A program made the translations under genes and the position numbers. Positions 48,047 to 60,058 of a DNA stretch of 64,000 nucleotides are shown here, in pieces (positions within the stretch are counted from its first letter, which is position 1; each line of letters starts with the position of its first letter). The DNA is from Chamaecrista fasciculata (lineage: Eukaryota > Streptophyta > Magnoliopsida > Fabales > Fabaceae), in contig QANZ01041884.1 in assembly GCA_003254925.1 (NCBI GenBank), forward strand, positions 1-64,000. The letters are read 5' to 3'. Below the pieces are notes generated by a model. It saw only the letters and a program-made list of their open reading frames with translations. It searched no databases and had not been told where the DNA came from.

Positions 48047-49930
48047 ATTAAGGTTTGTTTAAATAATTAGAAGGGAAAGGAAAGAGAGAAATTGAAGGGG
48101 GAGGGGATTAAGTTTCTTCTACTCTTTCCCTTTAAGCATAGAGATTAGATTATTCGTCGAGTATGGAGCTTGATTATTGTTTTGATGCCTGCAAATGTCC
48201 AAATTTAATTAAGTTTTAAGAATCATATATCCTACCCATGATTATTTCTAAAAATATTGCTGACCTTGATGTGATAATAATTATCTTATAATAGAAAGTC
48301 AGAAACTTATGTAAAAAACCTAATCATATTTAATCGTCTCTTAGACATCAACTCTATTATAGATTAAAGAAATAAAATTATGTCCCTTACTCACAAATTT
48401 TTTTATCTAATGATTAGCTCTTAATTCAGATATATATATATAGATATAGATATATATTCTGATTTTGAGGTATTCTATTAATTTAGCTTTCACAATTATA
48501 AATAACAGAAGTATAATATATATGTAAGAATATTAAAAAAAATAAATTTATTTAATAAAAAACAAAGAGTAGTGAAAAATTAAGGGAAAGTTATTGAGAA
48601 AAGTAATTAACTTATCATTATTTTTAAATTTTAAAATAATATCTATATATATATATATTAAAAAACAATTAAAATAGTGATATTGCTTCTCAACGCGTGT
48701 TAAACACTGGGTTATTATTGTTTTTCTTTTTAACTTATTTTAGAAACAAAACGGGCTTAAAAAGATTAAAGTATTGAAAATCACAAAAGATGACACTTTT
48801 TTTTCTGCACAATAGAACTTCTTTTATAATAATAAAACCCAAATGACAATACTCTAAGAATCGCCAAAGGTGATGAACATGAACCTATAAAAAGAAATAT
48901 ATACGTAATCAAATTAGTCATTTTCCACAAATATCAGCTCTCATCGATTCCTTGCCAATAATTTACCACAAGAACATCTTATGGCCTGAATTAGAGAGTT
49001 GAGAACAAGCATATATATTTTTAATTTAATTTTTCTCTATTCTTGATGTGCATGTGTGCGCATTAAACCAAAAGACAGTGACAGTGTTTGAGTCAAACAA
49101 AAACTCAATTCTAATTCCATTGAGAATTAAAATGGATGGGGCTAAATGGTTTCAATTCAGAATTCCACTTGTTATAAAATGGACCATTTCTGGAATCATA
49201 AGATTCTTCTGCCTAATTTACGTGAACCACTCCTATTTTCCTTTTTCTCTAACTTCTCATCTTTTGTATTTTCTCATCCTTCCTAAAATCTGTGGTAAAT
49301 GGTAATATATCATGTACTAATATATGGTGGTTGATTTTTTTTTTGATAATTTACAGTGGTTGATTTAAGTGGTAAACAATTTGATATCGTTTAAGTAAAG
49401 TTTTGACTTTAAAATTTTGCTAATATAATTAACTTTATTAAATGACTACTCTCTCACTATAATTAAAATATACGATGTTGATTGAGTCTAAATTTAGTTG
49501 ATAGGAAACAAAAAAAATTAGTTGTTAGGAAACAAAAAATCGGAGAGGTAACCAAAAATAAAAATAATCTGTGGTGATATTCAAGTGTAGTTGCAGATTT
49601 CTTTTTGCTTCTTGAATATGTGGTTGGTTCAAAATATATAAATAAATAATGACAATTTATTAGTGGTGATGGTATTTACTATTTAGGAATCTAGAATGAT
49701 ATATTGGAAAAAAAATCAGGTGCAAGAGGATCAAAATTCAAAAGGGTACAAATTTGGTATGTATTCGATTGAGGACGGAAAAATAAAAAAGGAAATAAAA
49801 AGTTAGGAAAATTAAACCATGCGAATTACGTATAAAAAGGCGAACCAAAACGTGATGAGGCTCTAAATATGCATGCACATAATAATGATATAAGGTGTCC
49901 CATTATATATATTATTACGAGAAACATAAT
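48047..49930. other. AT-rich intergenic DNA, nothing recognised
   Basis: AT dinucleotide runs and poly-A/T tracts. The frame at 49048-49305 has no recognisable feature. Confidence 0.4.
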
Positions 49931-49931
49931 C

Positions 49932-52382
49932 ATAATAACTCAAGCGGGAAAGGAAGTGATGATAAAAGTTGTTGTGAATGCTATTCTGGCTTATTCTATG
50001 CACTGTTCTAAATACCCTAAAAAAACATGTTGTGAACTTGATGGTTTGGTGTCGGATTTTTGGTGGGGGAAGAGTGATAAGGGTAACAAAATTCATTGGG
50101 TTGCATGGAAAAAGTTGGCATCTTCTAAGAATGTTGGGGGTTTGGGTTTTAGGGACTTCTCTTCTTTTAATTTGGCTTTGTTAGCAAAGCAAGCTTGGAG
50201 AGTGATCACTTCTCCTAATGATCCTTGGGTTCAAGTTCTTAAGGGAACATACTTTCCTAATGGTGATTTTTTGAGTGCTAGGAAAGGTTCTAGAGCGTCC
50301 TGGGTAGAGCCGTCAAAACGGGTCCAACCCTATGGGTTGGACCCGTTTAACCCACATAAATGGTGAGCCGGGTTGAAGTAATTTTGGTTCACCAACAATT
50401 TTAACCCGCGTGAGCTGGCTCACCTGGCCCGCGGGCTATGGTGAGCTAACCCGGTGAGTTGGTGGGTTAGCTCACCAACCCACCATATAAAAAAATTATA
50501 AAATTTTAAAATAAACATAATAAATTTACTTACTCACACTCACTCAATTTTACATTTCACACTCATTTTTTATAACTTTCAATTATAAAATTCAATTCAT
50601 TATTACTTATTTACTTATTACTTTAGTAGTATCACATTCTGAATTCACAAATCACAATCATCAGTATATATATATATGTTGTTTTATAATGTATTATGTA
50701 CAAACAATTATAGTTTTATAATATATAAATTATAATGTATTATGTACAAAAAAAAATGACAGGTTGCAAAAATAAAATATACTTTGAAGTATGATGCAAA
50801 AAAAAAAAAATTTAGTGGGTTACGTGAGCCAACTCGGCTCACCAAGCTGGTGAGCCGGGTTGGCGAAATCCTGGCAGCTCACCACATATTCTAGCTCGGA
50901 TGAGCCAACCCGTATAACCCGCAACCCGTGGTGGGCCAACCTGAGTGAGCCGGTTTGCCCACTTTGACGGCTCTAGTACTGGGCATGGTCTAGTCTTTTA
51001 GAAGGGAGGGATTTTCTTTTGAAGGGTTTGATGTGGAGGGTTGGTGATGGGTCAAGTATCAATGTTTGGAGGGACAAGTGGGTGCCTACTCTTGAGGGTG
51101 GGAGACTTGCTTCTAGCTGCCCGGGAAATGAGTCTGATGTGATATTGGTAAATGAACTTATTTGTAATGGAAAGTGGAAGCTGGATGATTTTGGAAAATG
51201 GGTTTTGCCTTCTGAGGTTGAAGCTATTTTAAAAAAATTCCTCTGTCTATTTCTTCTGCTCAAGATTCACTGGTTTGGTCTCAAGATAGAGATGGTATGT
51301 TTTCTGTCAAGAGTGGGTATCATTTTGCTCATTCTTTGGTTATTAAAGATTCTTTGTCTTGTGTCAGTTCCTCAAATCCCCCTGAATTGAGAAATTGGAA
51401 GTGGATATGGAAATGTTGTTGCCCTCCAAGAGTAAAACATTTTTTGTGGAGGGCGTGTAGGGATATTGTTGCTGCTAAAGAAGCTTTGTTTAGAAGAAGA
51501 TGTGGGTCAGATTCTTGCTGTCCTATTTGTGTATCATGTGAGGAGACTATTGAGCACTCACTTTTGTTGTGTGATTGGGCTAGGGGTGTATGGTTTTGTG
51601 GCCCTCTTGCTGTGATAATTGATCCCTATAGTATCACTAGTTTTCATGATTGGTGTGTGGATATGATTTCTAGTGTGGCTGCTGGGAATGATTTTGCATG
51701 TTGCTGCATTGCATTGAGCTGTTGGTTTATATGGAAGGCAAGGTGTGATTTCATTTTTGAGGGCATTGTTGTGGATCCACTTGCTGTTGGTTTAAAAATT
51801 CATTATGCTGCTGATGCTTTTGTGAGTGCTAATAGGAAGCAGCAGGTGAATGGTGGTGCAATACATGATGATGTTTTGAATGTTGCTTGTTGGTTGCCTC
51901 CTATGATGAATCAAGTAAAATTTAATTGTGATGGTGCTTTCTGCTGTGAGTCTGGCCGAGCTGGTTTGGGGATTGTTGGGAGAGATTTTTGTGGTGAAAT
52001 TATAGATGGTTTTGCTAGTGCTGTGAAGGTCAATTCGCCTTTTTATGGCTGAGGCACAAGCACTGCGTATGGCTACCTCAATGGCTGTCTCTTTGAAGTT
52101 GAAGGATGTAATTTTTGAGAGTGATTGTAAAGAGCTTGTTAATTGTGTCTGTAATGATTTTGGGGGTCCTTGGGATTGCAAAGTCATTCTGGATGATATT
52201 GTTAGGAGTTTAAGTTCTTTTGATTCTGTGCAGGTTGTTCATGTGAATAGATTGTTGAATAGGGTAGCCGATTGGCTTGCCAAATCTAGTCTTAGGGGGA
52301 TGTGTCCGATGGAATGGGCTTCGCGGCCTCCATCTCCTCTTTTTTCTTTACTTTTTGCTGATATGGGGTATGATGCTGTAGG
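49932..52382 (+). pseudogene. 5'-truncated, frameshifted LINE (ORF2 C-terminal part)
   Basis: Non-LTR retrotransposon remnant. Resemblance starts abruptly at TQAGKEVMIKVVVNAI, the linker after the reverse transcriptase. It continues with DFWWGKSDKGNKIHWVAW and GGLGFRDFSSFNLALLAKQ. It resumes after a MITE at WRVGDGSSINVWRDKWVP, then the RT zinc-binding region (WIWKCCCPPRVKHFLWRAC, CPICVSCEETIEHSLLLC). A plant-type RNase H domain closes it (FNCDGAFCC, AEAQALRMA, FESDCKELV, NRVADWLAKSS). Endonuclease and RT catalytic domains are absent. Two frameshifts are visible: one at an A-run near 51230, and one near 52045 just before AEAQALRMA. A 671-bp hAT MITE interrupts it at 50305-50975. The 3' end is cut by another repeat at about 52379. 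Confidence 0.88.
50305..50975. mobile_element. hAT-type MITE inserted in the LINE, with 8-bp target duplication
   Basis: The element begins TAGAGCCGTCAAAACGGG and ends CCCACTTTGACGGCTCTA. It is flanked by GTCCTGGG (50297-50304) and GTACTGGG (50976-50983), 8 bp with one mismatch. Removing the element and one flank rejoins the LINE frame as ASW followed by AWSSLLEGRDFL. The subterminal GGTGAGCCGGGTTGG-type sequence is repeated and palindromic. No transposase. Confidence 0.88.
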
Positions 52383-52697
52383 GGTGTTCGTCGGGCGGTT
52401 TGGGCGATTTGAAAGGATTTTTCAAACCAAACCAATGATTAAATTTCATTCATCAAACCAAACCAAACCAAACCAATAAAAAGCGGTTTGGGCGGTTCGG
52501 TTTGAGCGGTTTGAAGGTAATTTATTGTTAATTTTGTCACTAATATACTAATAAAAAAAATATACAGTTATTCTAATAACTTACTAAAACACTAATAAGA
52601 AAATAAATATTATCCCTATATATAGTATAGAAGATTTTTTATAAATAATTAATTGAAATTAAAATTGTAGTTTACTAATATATATTTCTTCCTCTAA
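52379..52697. repeat. left part of a hAT-like element (TAGGGGTGTTCG start), cut by a gap
   Basis: TAGGGGTGTTCG followed by GGGCGGTTTGGGCG and tandem AAACCAAACC resembles common plant hAT MITE ends. The matching right terminus is not seen and may be in the N gap. Confidence 0.5.
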
Positions 52698-52978
52698 NNN
52701 NNNNNNNNNNNNNNNNNNNNNNNNNNNNNNNNNNNNNNNNNNNNNNNNNNNNNNNNNNNNNNNNNNNNNNNNNNNNNNNNNNNNNNNNNNNNNNNNNNNN
52801 NNNNNNNNNNNNNNNNNNNNNNNNNNNNNNNNNNNNNNNNNNNNNNNNNNNNNNNNNNNNNNNNNNNNNNNNNNNNNNNNNNNNNNNNNNNNNNNNNNNN
52901 NNNNNNNNNNNNNNNNNNNNNNNNNNNNNNNNNNNNNNNNNNNNNNNNNNNNNNNNNNNNNNNNNNNNNNNNNNNNNN
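52698..52978. other. assembly gap (N)
   Basis: 281 undetermined bases. Open frames across it are artefacts. Confidence 0.99.
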
Positions 52979-53351
52979 TTTTTTTTTTTTCTATTAATAA
53001 GATGAGATTGTTTCGGCCAAAAAAAAAATTCATAATAAAAATGACGCAAGCCTTTGGCGTGAAACAAACTTCATAATCTATATATACTCGTTGATGGCCT
53101 TGATATAGTGTGACATAATTATGATTTTGAATTTACCAACCATCCTTAAAAATGTCCACTATATATGTGAAAGCTTTTCCCTCTCCATTATGTACTATTA
53201 CCCATTCAATCGCAACAAATTCTTATGAGATATTGAAAGAGTTCTTACATTTTAGACCAGACATTAAATCAAATCCATTAAATATATTTTGAAAAATGAG
53301 TGTTCATGAGAGACAAATGAGGATGTAATATACGTGTGAAAATAATATCTA

Positions 53352-53406
<55 letters not shown>

Positions 53407-54045
53407 TCTAAGGCATGGCTCAAAATCTCTTGATAATGTAATAATGTAAATATTGTAGGAAAAAATAATAATTTGTTCGTTGACAAAAATTAAAATGAGT
53501 ACTTCTCTCTTTTTACCTTTTTTTTAATATTATTAAGACACTAGTTATTAAAAAATAATAGTATTAATTGAGTGATACTATTTTAAATATTAAATACATG
53601 ACATATTAAAATACAAGTCATTGTTTTCAAAATAAGTTATCTCAATATGGTAACAAAGTAATTTAAATAATTTTTATTTACATTTAATAGTTCACGAATT
53701 AGATTCCATGTGATAAGTTTTCAAACAAAAGAGCAGTATCTTCGACCCAATAAAAAGAATTTTATTAAAAAAATATGTATGCCAATATTTTCAGAAAAAA
53801 AAGTAAATATAGGGAAGGCACTTTTAAAAAAAAAAGAAGATATAAAATCAAAATAAAATTTCATCCATACATAAAAGACCAAAATGATATTTTAATCTAA
53901 AATAAGCAAATATAATGATGATGCGGGGGGTAATTCAGCAGAAAAAAACTTTGAAGGGAAGCACAAGAAGCATACGGCGGGAAAAAAGAAAATAGAAAAA
54001 GATTAGAAGGCAAAGGAAAAAACCTCCAAAAAGCAATCCCTTACA
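52979..54045. other. AT-rich upstream DNA of the SERINC gene with an (AAT)n microsatellite
   Basis: An (ATA)n run of about 16 units spans 53356-53405. The rest is A/T-rich with no gene. A TATA-like CATATATACAC lies near 54046, about 130 bp before the leader ATG cluster. Confidence 0.5.
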
Positions 54046-55655
54046 TATATACACATTACACACTCTGTTTAATCATTATTATAACTTCAAAAAAGAGCCA
54101 AAAGCACAAACACACCGGAAATCTCTCTCTTCTCTCTCTCTCTCTGCGTTCTCTCTGAAAAGAAAGAAAAGAGAGAGAAATGATGATGGAAAAGCGACGC
54201 AAGCCTCTTTCAGAAATCGCGATTCAGTCTCCGGTTTCGTCTTCAGTTTCTTCACTCCGGCATTGATTTTCGTCTCTCGATTACTTCATTTTCTTGATTT
54301 CTTTGGACTGATCGCCTTTCTATGGTCTCAATCCTGATCGATTATTTTCATTCCGAGCTTCAATTTCTGTTAGTTTTCTCTTTACTCGTTTTGCCTTTTC
54401 GGTTTGCTTCTTCATAGCTCATAGTAGTTCTGATTATTGATTCTGCTTCTGCATTTGCGTATGATTTGCTAAACGCTTTAATGTTCAGCATTCTGATGAT
54501 GTTATGCTCCATAGATGTATTTTGACGATTCGTGCTCTAAGAGAGAAAAAAACTAGTGGCAGATTTGTTATCTCTGTTCGACGTGATCTGTTCATTTATT
54601 GATTTTCATCCTCAACTTTCATATTCTGTGAATTGTTAGTTGTAGAGTAGCTGTTTTTTTCTTTCTTTCCTTCGATTTTATATTAATAGAAGTTCTATTG
54701 TAGAACCGCTTAATGTCTTTACGGTATGCACGATAAATGCTTTGGACGTTTGTTTGCCGAGAAAATTATAAAAAAAGCAAACGAAGAAGAATTTGAAAGC
54801 TTACTTTGAGTTGAAGGAAACGAACTACTTCACTCTGGCCTCTGCTACACTCAAGTCTTGCTAATAAGATTGTAGTAATAGCGAATTATGTACTGTTAAT
54901 TAATATATTATTTTTCTTCTTTGAAGTTATTGGTTCGGTAGTATGTTTTGTCAATTAATTGAAAAGAAAATAGATATTTAGAGTACAATTTTAACTTTGA
55001 GCCTCAGTAGAGAAGAATGCTTTTGTGAGTTGTACCATATATCTTTCCCTGGAAGGTTAAGAAACTTTAGTGTTCGATAGGTAAGACTTTGTTCATAACT
55101 AAGGAATTTTTTTAGCAAATTATTTTGTCCGGATTTTATCGAGAACCGTTTTCTTAAATCAGTCTTAATTGGTGATGATTTTGTTGTACCGTCGTTGATT
55201 ATGATTTAATATCTTATTATTTCATTCAAAAGAGACAAGGAGTTAGGAGAGTTAACTTAACAGTAACAGCCGACCAATTTAGTATTGCTGTATTGGAAAT
55301 GAGAGAAAGAGATACCGTTAGAAGTGTCCTTATGAGAATTTTAGTCTATAATGATAGGTAATGCTTGGCCAAAAAATTCTACGACTGTTAGGACCTAATG
55401 AAAATAACTAAATATCACTCCATCAGTTACGTGAAAAAAACTTCATAAGTACTAATTTTTTGGTAGAGAGAAATTAAATTGTTTATTAAAATCTTTGGTT
55501 TCAGTTGATCCCTAGCTCAAACAGTGAGGCATCTCGCATGACAAAGACAAGTCTATTTCTGTATTAAAGGGGAACCGAAGATCTTACTGAAATGACAATT
55601 TTTTTTTCCTATTCTCTACTCACGCTTTTAGGTAAAACAGTGAGTTGAAGAAAAG
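54046..55655 (+). promoter_or_regulatory. probable 5' leader exon and leader intron of the SERINC gene
   Basis: A CT-rich leader (ATCTCTCTCTTCTCTCTCTC near 54121) starts the unit. CGCTTTTAG near 55632 looks like the acceptor of a long leader intron ending just before the coding ATG at 55656. The donor site was not placed. The T-rich, gene-free stretch between fits an intron. Confidence 0.5.
54180..54266 (+). other. upstream ORF of 28 codons in the SERINC leader
   Basis: Three consecutive ATGs start a short frame reading MMMEKRRKPLSEIA and ending SSLRH before a TGA. It is in the presumed leader and could reduce translation of the main frame. Its transcription is inferred from its CT-rich leader context. 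Confidence 0.4.
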
Positions 55656-58600
55656 ATGGAAAGAGGTGCAAACAGCAGTACTAGTAATGAGGCTAGTACC
55701 GCCACATCCAATAAGAAGGAATATTTTTCATGGTGCAGTCAATTTCGCAATGCATCGAATCCTTGGATGGCAAGATATGTATATGGCTTGATTTTTTTGG
55801 TCGCAAATTTGTTGGCATGGGCAGCCCGTGACTACGGTCGTGGTGCTTTAACAGAAATGCAGAGTAAGATTGCTCAACTCCTTAAGTGTTTAACTTTCAC
55901 ATCATCTCACCACAATACCTATTTTCTGCTTCTCTTACTCGAATATGCCATTATTAATTTACATACCCAGTCTGCAATTCTGACATCTCTGCCCGATGCT
56001 TACATTATGTCGGAGCTGAGTATCTATGGATCAAATAATGCAATTAACACTTAGAATCTAATATATATATATATATATATATACACACACCGCAGGGTTG
56101 AAAGGATGCGAGGGTGGGAAAGACTGTTTGGGTGCAGAAGGTGTTTTGCGCGTGAGTTTTGGTTGCTTTGTATCCTGCTTAATGCTTATTTGAATGTTTA
56201 AATACAATACTATCCATTTATGTATAAAATACAATATTAATTTTGTTCGTAATACTCTACCATACGCTATCCTTCTTTATAATATATTTACCATATTCCC
56301 ATATTCGTGCATCATAGTTAATAAGTAATTTCGATCCATTCATAATCTGTCAATAAAAAGAAAATCATTTATGCTTTTAGTCAAAGTGTTCCACCGCTTG
56401 TCTCTTAGCTTAAAGCAATAAACCACAATCTTTACTGTGAACCTTAATACTAGATCAGTTATTTTTTATCACGATGTTTTTTTCAACTGCTGGGACTTCT
56501 AAATTGAACGAACCCAGAGATTCGTGGCACTCTGGGTGGTGGTCAGTCAAGCTCGTTCTCTGGGTGGCCATGACAGTCTTTCCGTTTTTACTACCGTCTG
56601 GGTTCATTCAGCTATATGGTTGGTATTTTTTATCTGTTCAATAAGCTTCTTTGTATTACTGGACCACTGTGATATTATAAGCAGCTGATGTAACCTTTTC
56701 CTTCATCTGATAATATTTTTTTTGGCAGGGGAGATTGCTCATTTTGGCGCCGGGTATAGTTTTTACCTCTCATAACTGACTTTCGTTTTGCTATTTCATT
56801 TCTTGAGCAGATCAGTGATTGTTTAAGAGGTTCCTGTCTATCTTTTTCAGGGTTTTCCTCCTTATTCAACTAATTAGCATAATCAGCTTCATTACATGGA
56901 TGAATGATTGTTGTGTGTCTGAGAAATATGCTGAAAGATGGTAAGAGTTTCTTGGTTTAAGAACTAATTAAGAATACCTAACATGATTTCCTTAGGATGA
57001 ACATTTTGCTTGAGATGAATGGATGAATTATGTAAACTTTAATGTTGGCTTGGTCATTTGGTAGAGAGGACAAAATTTCTTGAACTTAAAAAACTCGGTT
57101 TGTTGTGTTTCATTTCTCCTCTGTTTATAGAGTTTTGATAGGTTAACATACAAGTTAATGAGTATAAAATAATATCAGCGGTATGATACCTTAAGTTATG
57201 AATGTTGTGCAGCCAAATCCATGTGATATTATTTGCAACTACTGCATATGTTATCTGCTTGGTGGGAATAATTTTGATGTACATTTGGTATGCACCACAA
57301 CCATCTTGCCTCCTCAACATCTTCTTCATCACTTGGACACTTGTTCTTCTCCAACTCATGACAAATGTGTCTCTGCACCCAAAAGTAAGTTCTATTTGTG
57401 ACGGTGTCTTTTCTGGCTCTATCTACTTCATCTTTCAATTTACAGCATAAATTGATATGAATTTCTTAATTTCCCTGCTATAGGTGAATGCTGGCATTCT
57501 GACACCGGGGCTAATGGGGCTTTATGTTGTATTCCTCTGTTGGTGTGCAATTAGAAGGCATGGCTACCAATCTTTGCCTATAGTTTTGCACTTAATTGAT
57601 ATCACTATCCAAAAGGATAGTCAGCCCTATCTTAACTTTTAATGATCCCTACCCATGCTGAAAAGTTCTTAAAGAAAGCCACCTGATTCAAGTGTACTTA
57701 TTTTTATTTCTTTTAGTTGAACCCTCTAATTTTTTCGATAATTTCTGCTGAATTTGAGCTTTTGGTCATGTTTGTGCCTGCAGTGAACCAGCAGGAGAAA
57801 ACTGCGTCAGGAAGTCAGACGTTGCAAATACAGACTGGTTAAGCATCATTGTAATATGTTATTTCATGATTAAGTGATATTTTAACCTTTTATTTATGAC
57901 CTTTTGTAGTTGTGAGCTTACAAATATATTTGAGTCTCTTCTTGCCTGATAGTTTTTTTTTTCTCTTTTCTCGTTTTATATATTCCACAAATCGTGAGTT
58001 TCTTTTCTAGATATGTGTTCACTCCCCAGTTTCATGTGCACGTCTCTGTTCAAAATGCACAAGGAAAAACTGATTCTCTTCCCAGAAAAATATAAGCATA
58101 ATTTCATGTCTATTTTCAGATCTTTAAACAAGCTTGAAGACATGTCAAATTGATATATTTATTGATTTTATGCTTTGATCATATTAATCATCATATTTTT
58201 CTCTATTAAGGCTTGCCTGGCTTTGTAATTGGTGAAGTTAATTTCTACATCATTCCATTTATTATCTTAAATTTCATTTTGGTCTGTTGACATGTGAAAA
58301 TGATTTTTGTTGACAGAGCTTTATTGTTGCAATATTGTCTATTGTTATTGCGACATTCTCAACAGGCATCGATTCCAAATGCTTTCAGGTTAGTTGCAGA
58401 ATTTGAAATAGAACTTGAATTTGAATTATGTTGTCCAGTACATATCTGACGACCTCGCAGTTTAGGAAGGATGAAACACCGGCAGATGATGATGTCCCAT
58501 ATGGTTATGGATTCTTCCATTTTGTGTTTGCCGCAGGAGCAATGTACTTTGCAATGCTGTTGATTGGATGGAATAGTCATCATGTAATGAGAAAGTATGT

Positions 58601-60058
58601 TCCCCCTCTCTTACGATTAGTTTCTTAAATACTGCTCATATAATGTGCATCTTAGCGAGTCAAGTTTTGTTTTGCCGCCTGAAGAAAAACAGGGAGAACA
58701 CAGGAAAATATGGATGTTCAATGGTTAATTATCAACTAGTCATATAGAACTTCAGTCAAAAGTGCAAATTTGGTCTCATATTTTTTTCTGCGTTCCCAAT
58801 TTGGTCCTGGATCTTTTTTTGTTGCACTTTTGGTTCTATATCTTTGCAAAAGGTCCCAATTTGATCCTATATCTTTTGGTCAAGTTGCAGAATTGGTCTC
58901 ATATTTTTACAAAATGATCAACCATTAGTTGATCATTTTGTAAAGATATGAGACCACTTCTACACTGACCCAAAGATATGAGACCAAATTTGCAGTAAAA
59001 GTAAAAAAATATATAGGACCAAACTGGGAATTGATCCAAAAATATGAGATTAAAAGTGCAATAAAAAAGTCATAGGACCAAATTAAGAATTGAGAAAAAG
59101 ATATGGTACCAAATTTACAGTTTGACCTAGAAATTTAGTTGATTGTAGTCTAGGAAGCATGGACACTTCATTTTGAGGACGTGTCGCCGTGTCAGACACG
59201 TGTCAGTGTCCGACACCCGTACGACACCGACACGACACATATTCACAAATTTTAAAATATAAATCAAATTTTTATGACTATAACATGACAAACAAAATAG
59301 AATAATAGTAGATATGACATATATTATGAATAAAAAATATAATTTTAAATTTTTCATTAAAAATTATGAATATTTAATTATTTTTATATATAAATATATG
59401 CCGTGTCGTGTCATGTAATTTTGAAAGTTTGGCGTGTCGCTGTGTCCGTGTCCGTGTCGTGTCCCGTGTCCGTGTCCATGCTTTCATAGATTGCAGTAGT
59501 AAATGTAGTTGATAGTTTCTATACAGTTTTCAAAAAGTTTACTGTGGGACATAAATATCACTTTGGATCCCAGTACTTGTCGTATCTCTTAACCATGTAA
59601 GGTTATTCTTGCCAGTACTTAATCATGCTAGAGTAGCCATCAACATTGCCACTGATTTAACTGTACTTCTCGTAACTCTTAATCATGTAAGGTTATACTT
59701 TTTTTTAAACTTGTGGTATCGAGATAAGTGAAGGTTGATTTTGTCGTTGCATCAGAGCATTGAATAATGATAAAAGAAATAACACGATGCTATCTCTTCC
59801 TTTATTGTTGTGCAGATGGACAATTGATGTGGGCTGGACCAGCACCTGGGTCAGAATAGTAAATGAATGGTTGGCAGTCTGTGTTTACTGTAAGCATTTC
59901 TTTGTCAATCAAGACAGAGATTTTAAATTCACACCGCGAGATTTATTTATTGTAATTCTTGACAAGCGAGCCTCATCTGAAATGAGTTTTTTTTTTTTAC
60001 AGTGTGGATGCTGGTAGCTCCAGTCATTTGGAAGAGCCGATATACCAATTCGACGTGA
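55656..60058 (+). CDS. SERINC/TMS1 family membrane protein (12 exons)
   Basis: Multi-pass protein of the serine-incorporator (Serinc, TMS1) family, reported in eukaryotes to affect incorporation of serine into membrane lipids; its biochemical role in plants is not settled. Coding exons: 55656-55863, 56096-56169, 56459-56618, 56729-56753, 56851-56940, 57213-57384, 57484-57557, 57784-57850, 58317-58388, 58461-58594, 59816-59889, 60003-60058; 1206 nt, 401 aa. Visible marks are YGLIFLVANLLAWAARDYG, LKGCEGGKDCLG, EPRDSWHSGWWSVK, IAHFGAGVFLLIQLISII, WYAPQPSCLLNIFFITWT, VNAGILTPGLMGLYVVFLC, GYGFFHFVFAAGAMYFAM and WTIDVGWTSTWVRIVNEWLA. About ten hydrophobic segments are visible. The intron after 57557 begins GC, not GT. 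Intron 10 (58595-59815) holds two transposon-type repeats. The best start is the ATG at 55656 (MERGANSSTS). Confidence 0.94.
57558..57783 (+). other. apparent GC-AG intron in the SERINC gene
   Basis: The exon sequence AATTAGAAG is followed by GCATGG. The next exon starts after TGCAG with TGAACCAGCAGGAG. Joining these gives CAIRSEPAGENC, which fits the family, and keeps the frame; no nearby GT does. The donor fits AG|GC but lacks the strong GCAAGT consensus. Confidence 0.65.
58755..59130. mobile_element. foldback element in SERINC intron 10
   Basis: AGTCAAAAGTGCAAATTTGG at the left is mirrored by ACCAAATTTACAGTTTGACC at the right. The arms meet near 58925 at TGATCAACCATTAGTTGATC. Repeated GGTCCCAATTTG and GAGACCAAATTTG-type units fill the arms. 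The termini resemble those of the large foldback at 9441-10536, so both may belong to one broad family. Confidence 0.7.
59149..59490. mobile_element. MITE of the CTATGAAGCATGGACAC family, copy 2, SERINC intron 10
   Basis: CTAGGAAGCATGGACACTT at the left is mirrored by GTGTCCATGCTTTCATAG at the right. GC-rich CGTGTCCGTGTCGTGTC blocks flank an A/T-rich core shared with 47716-48046. Confidence 0.72.
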
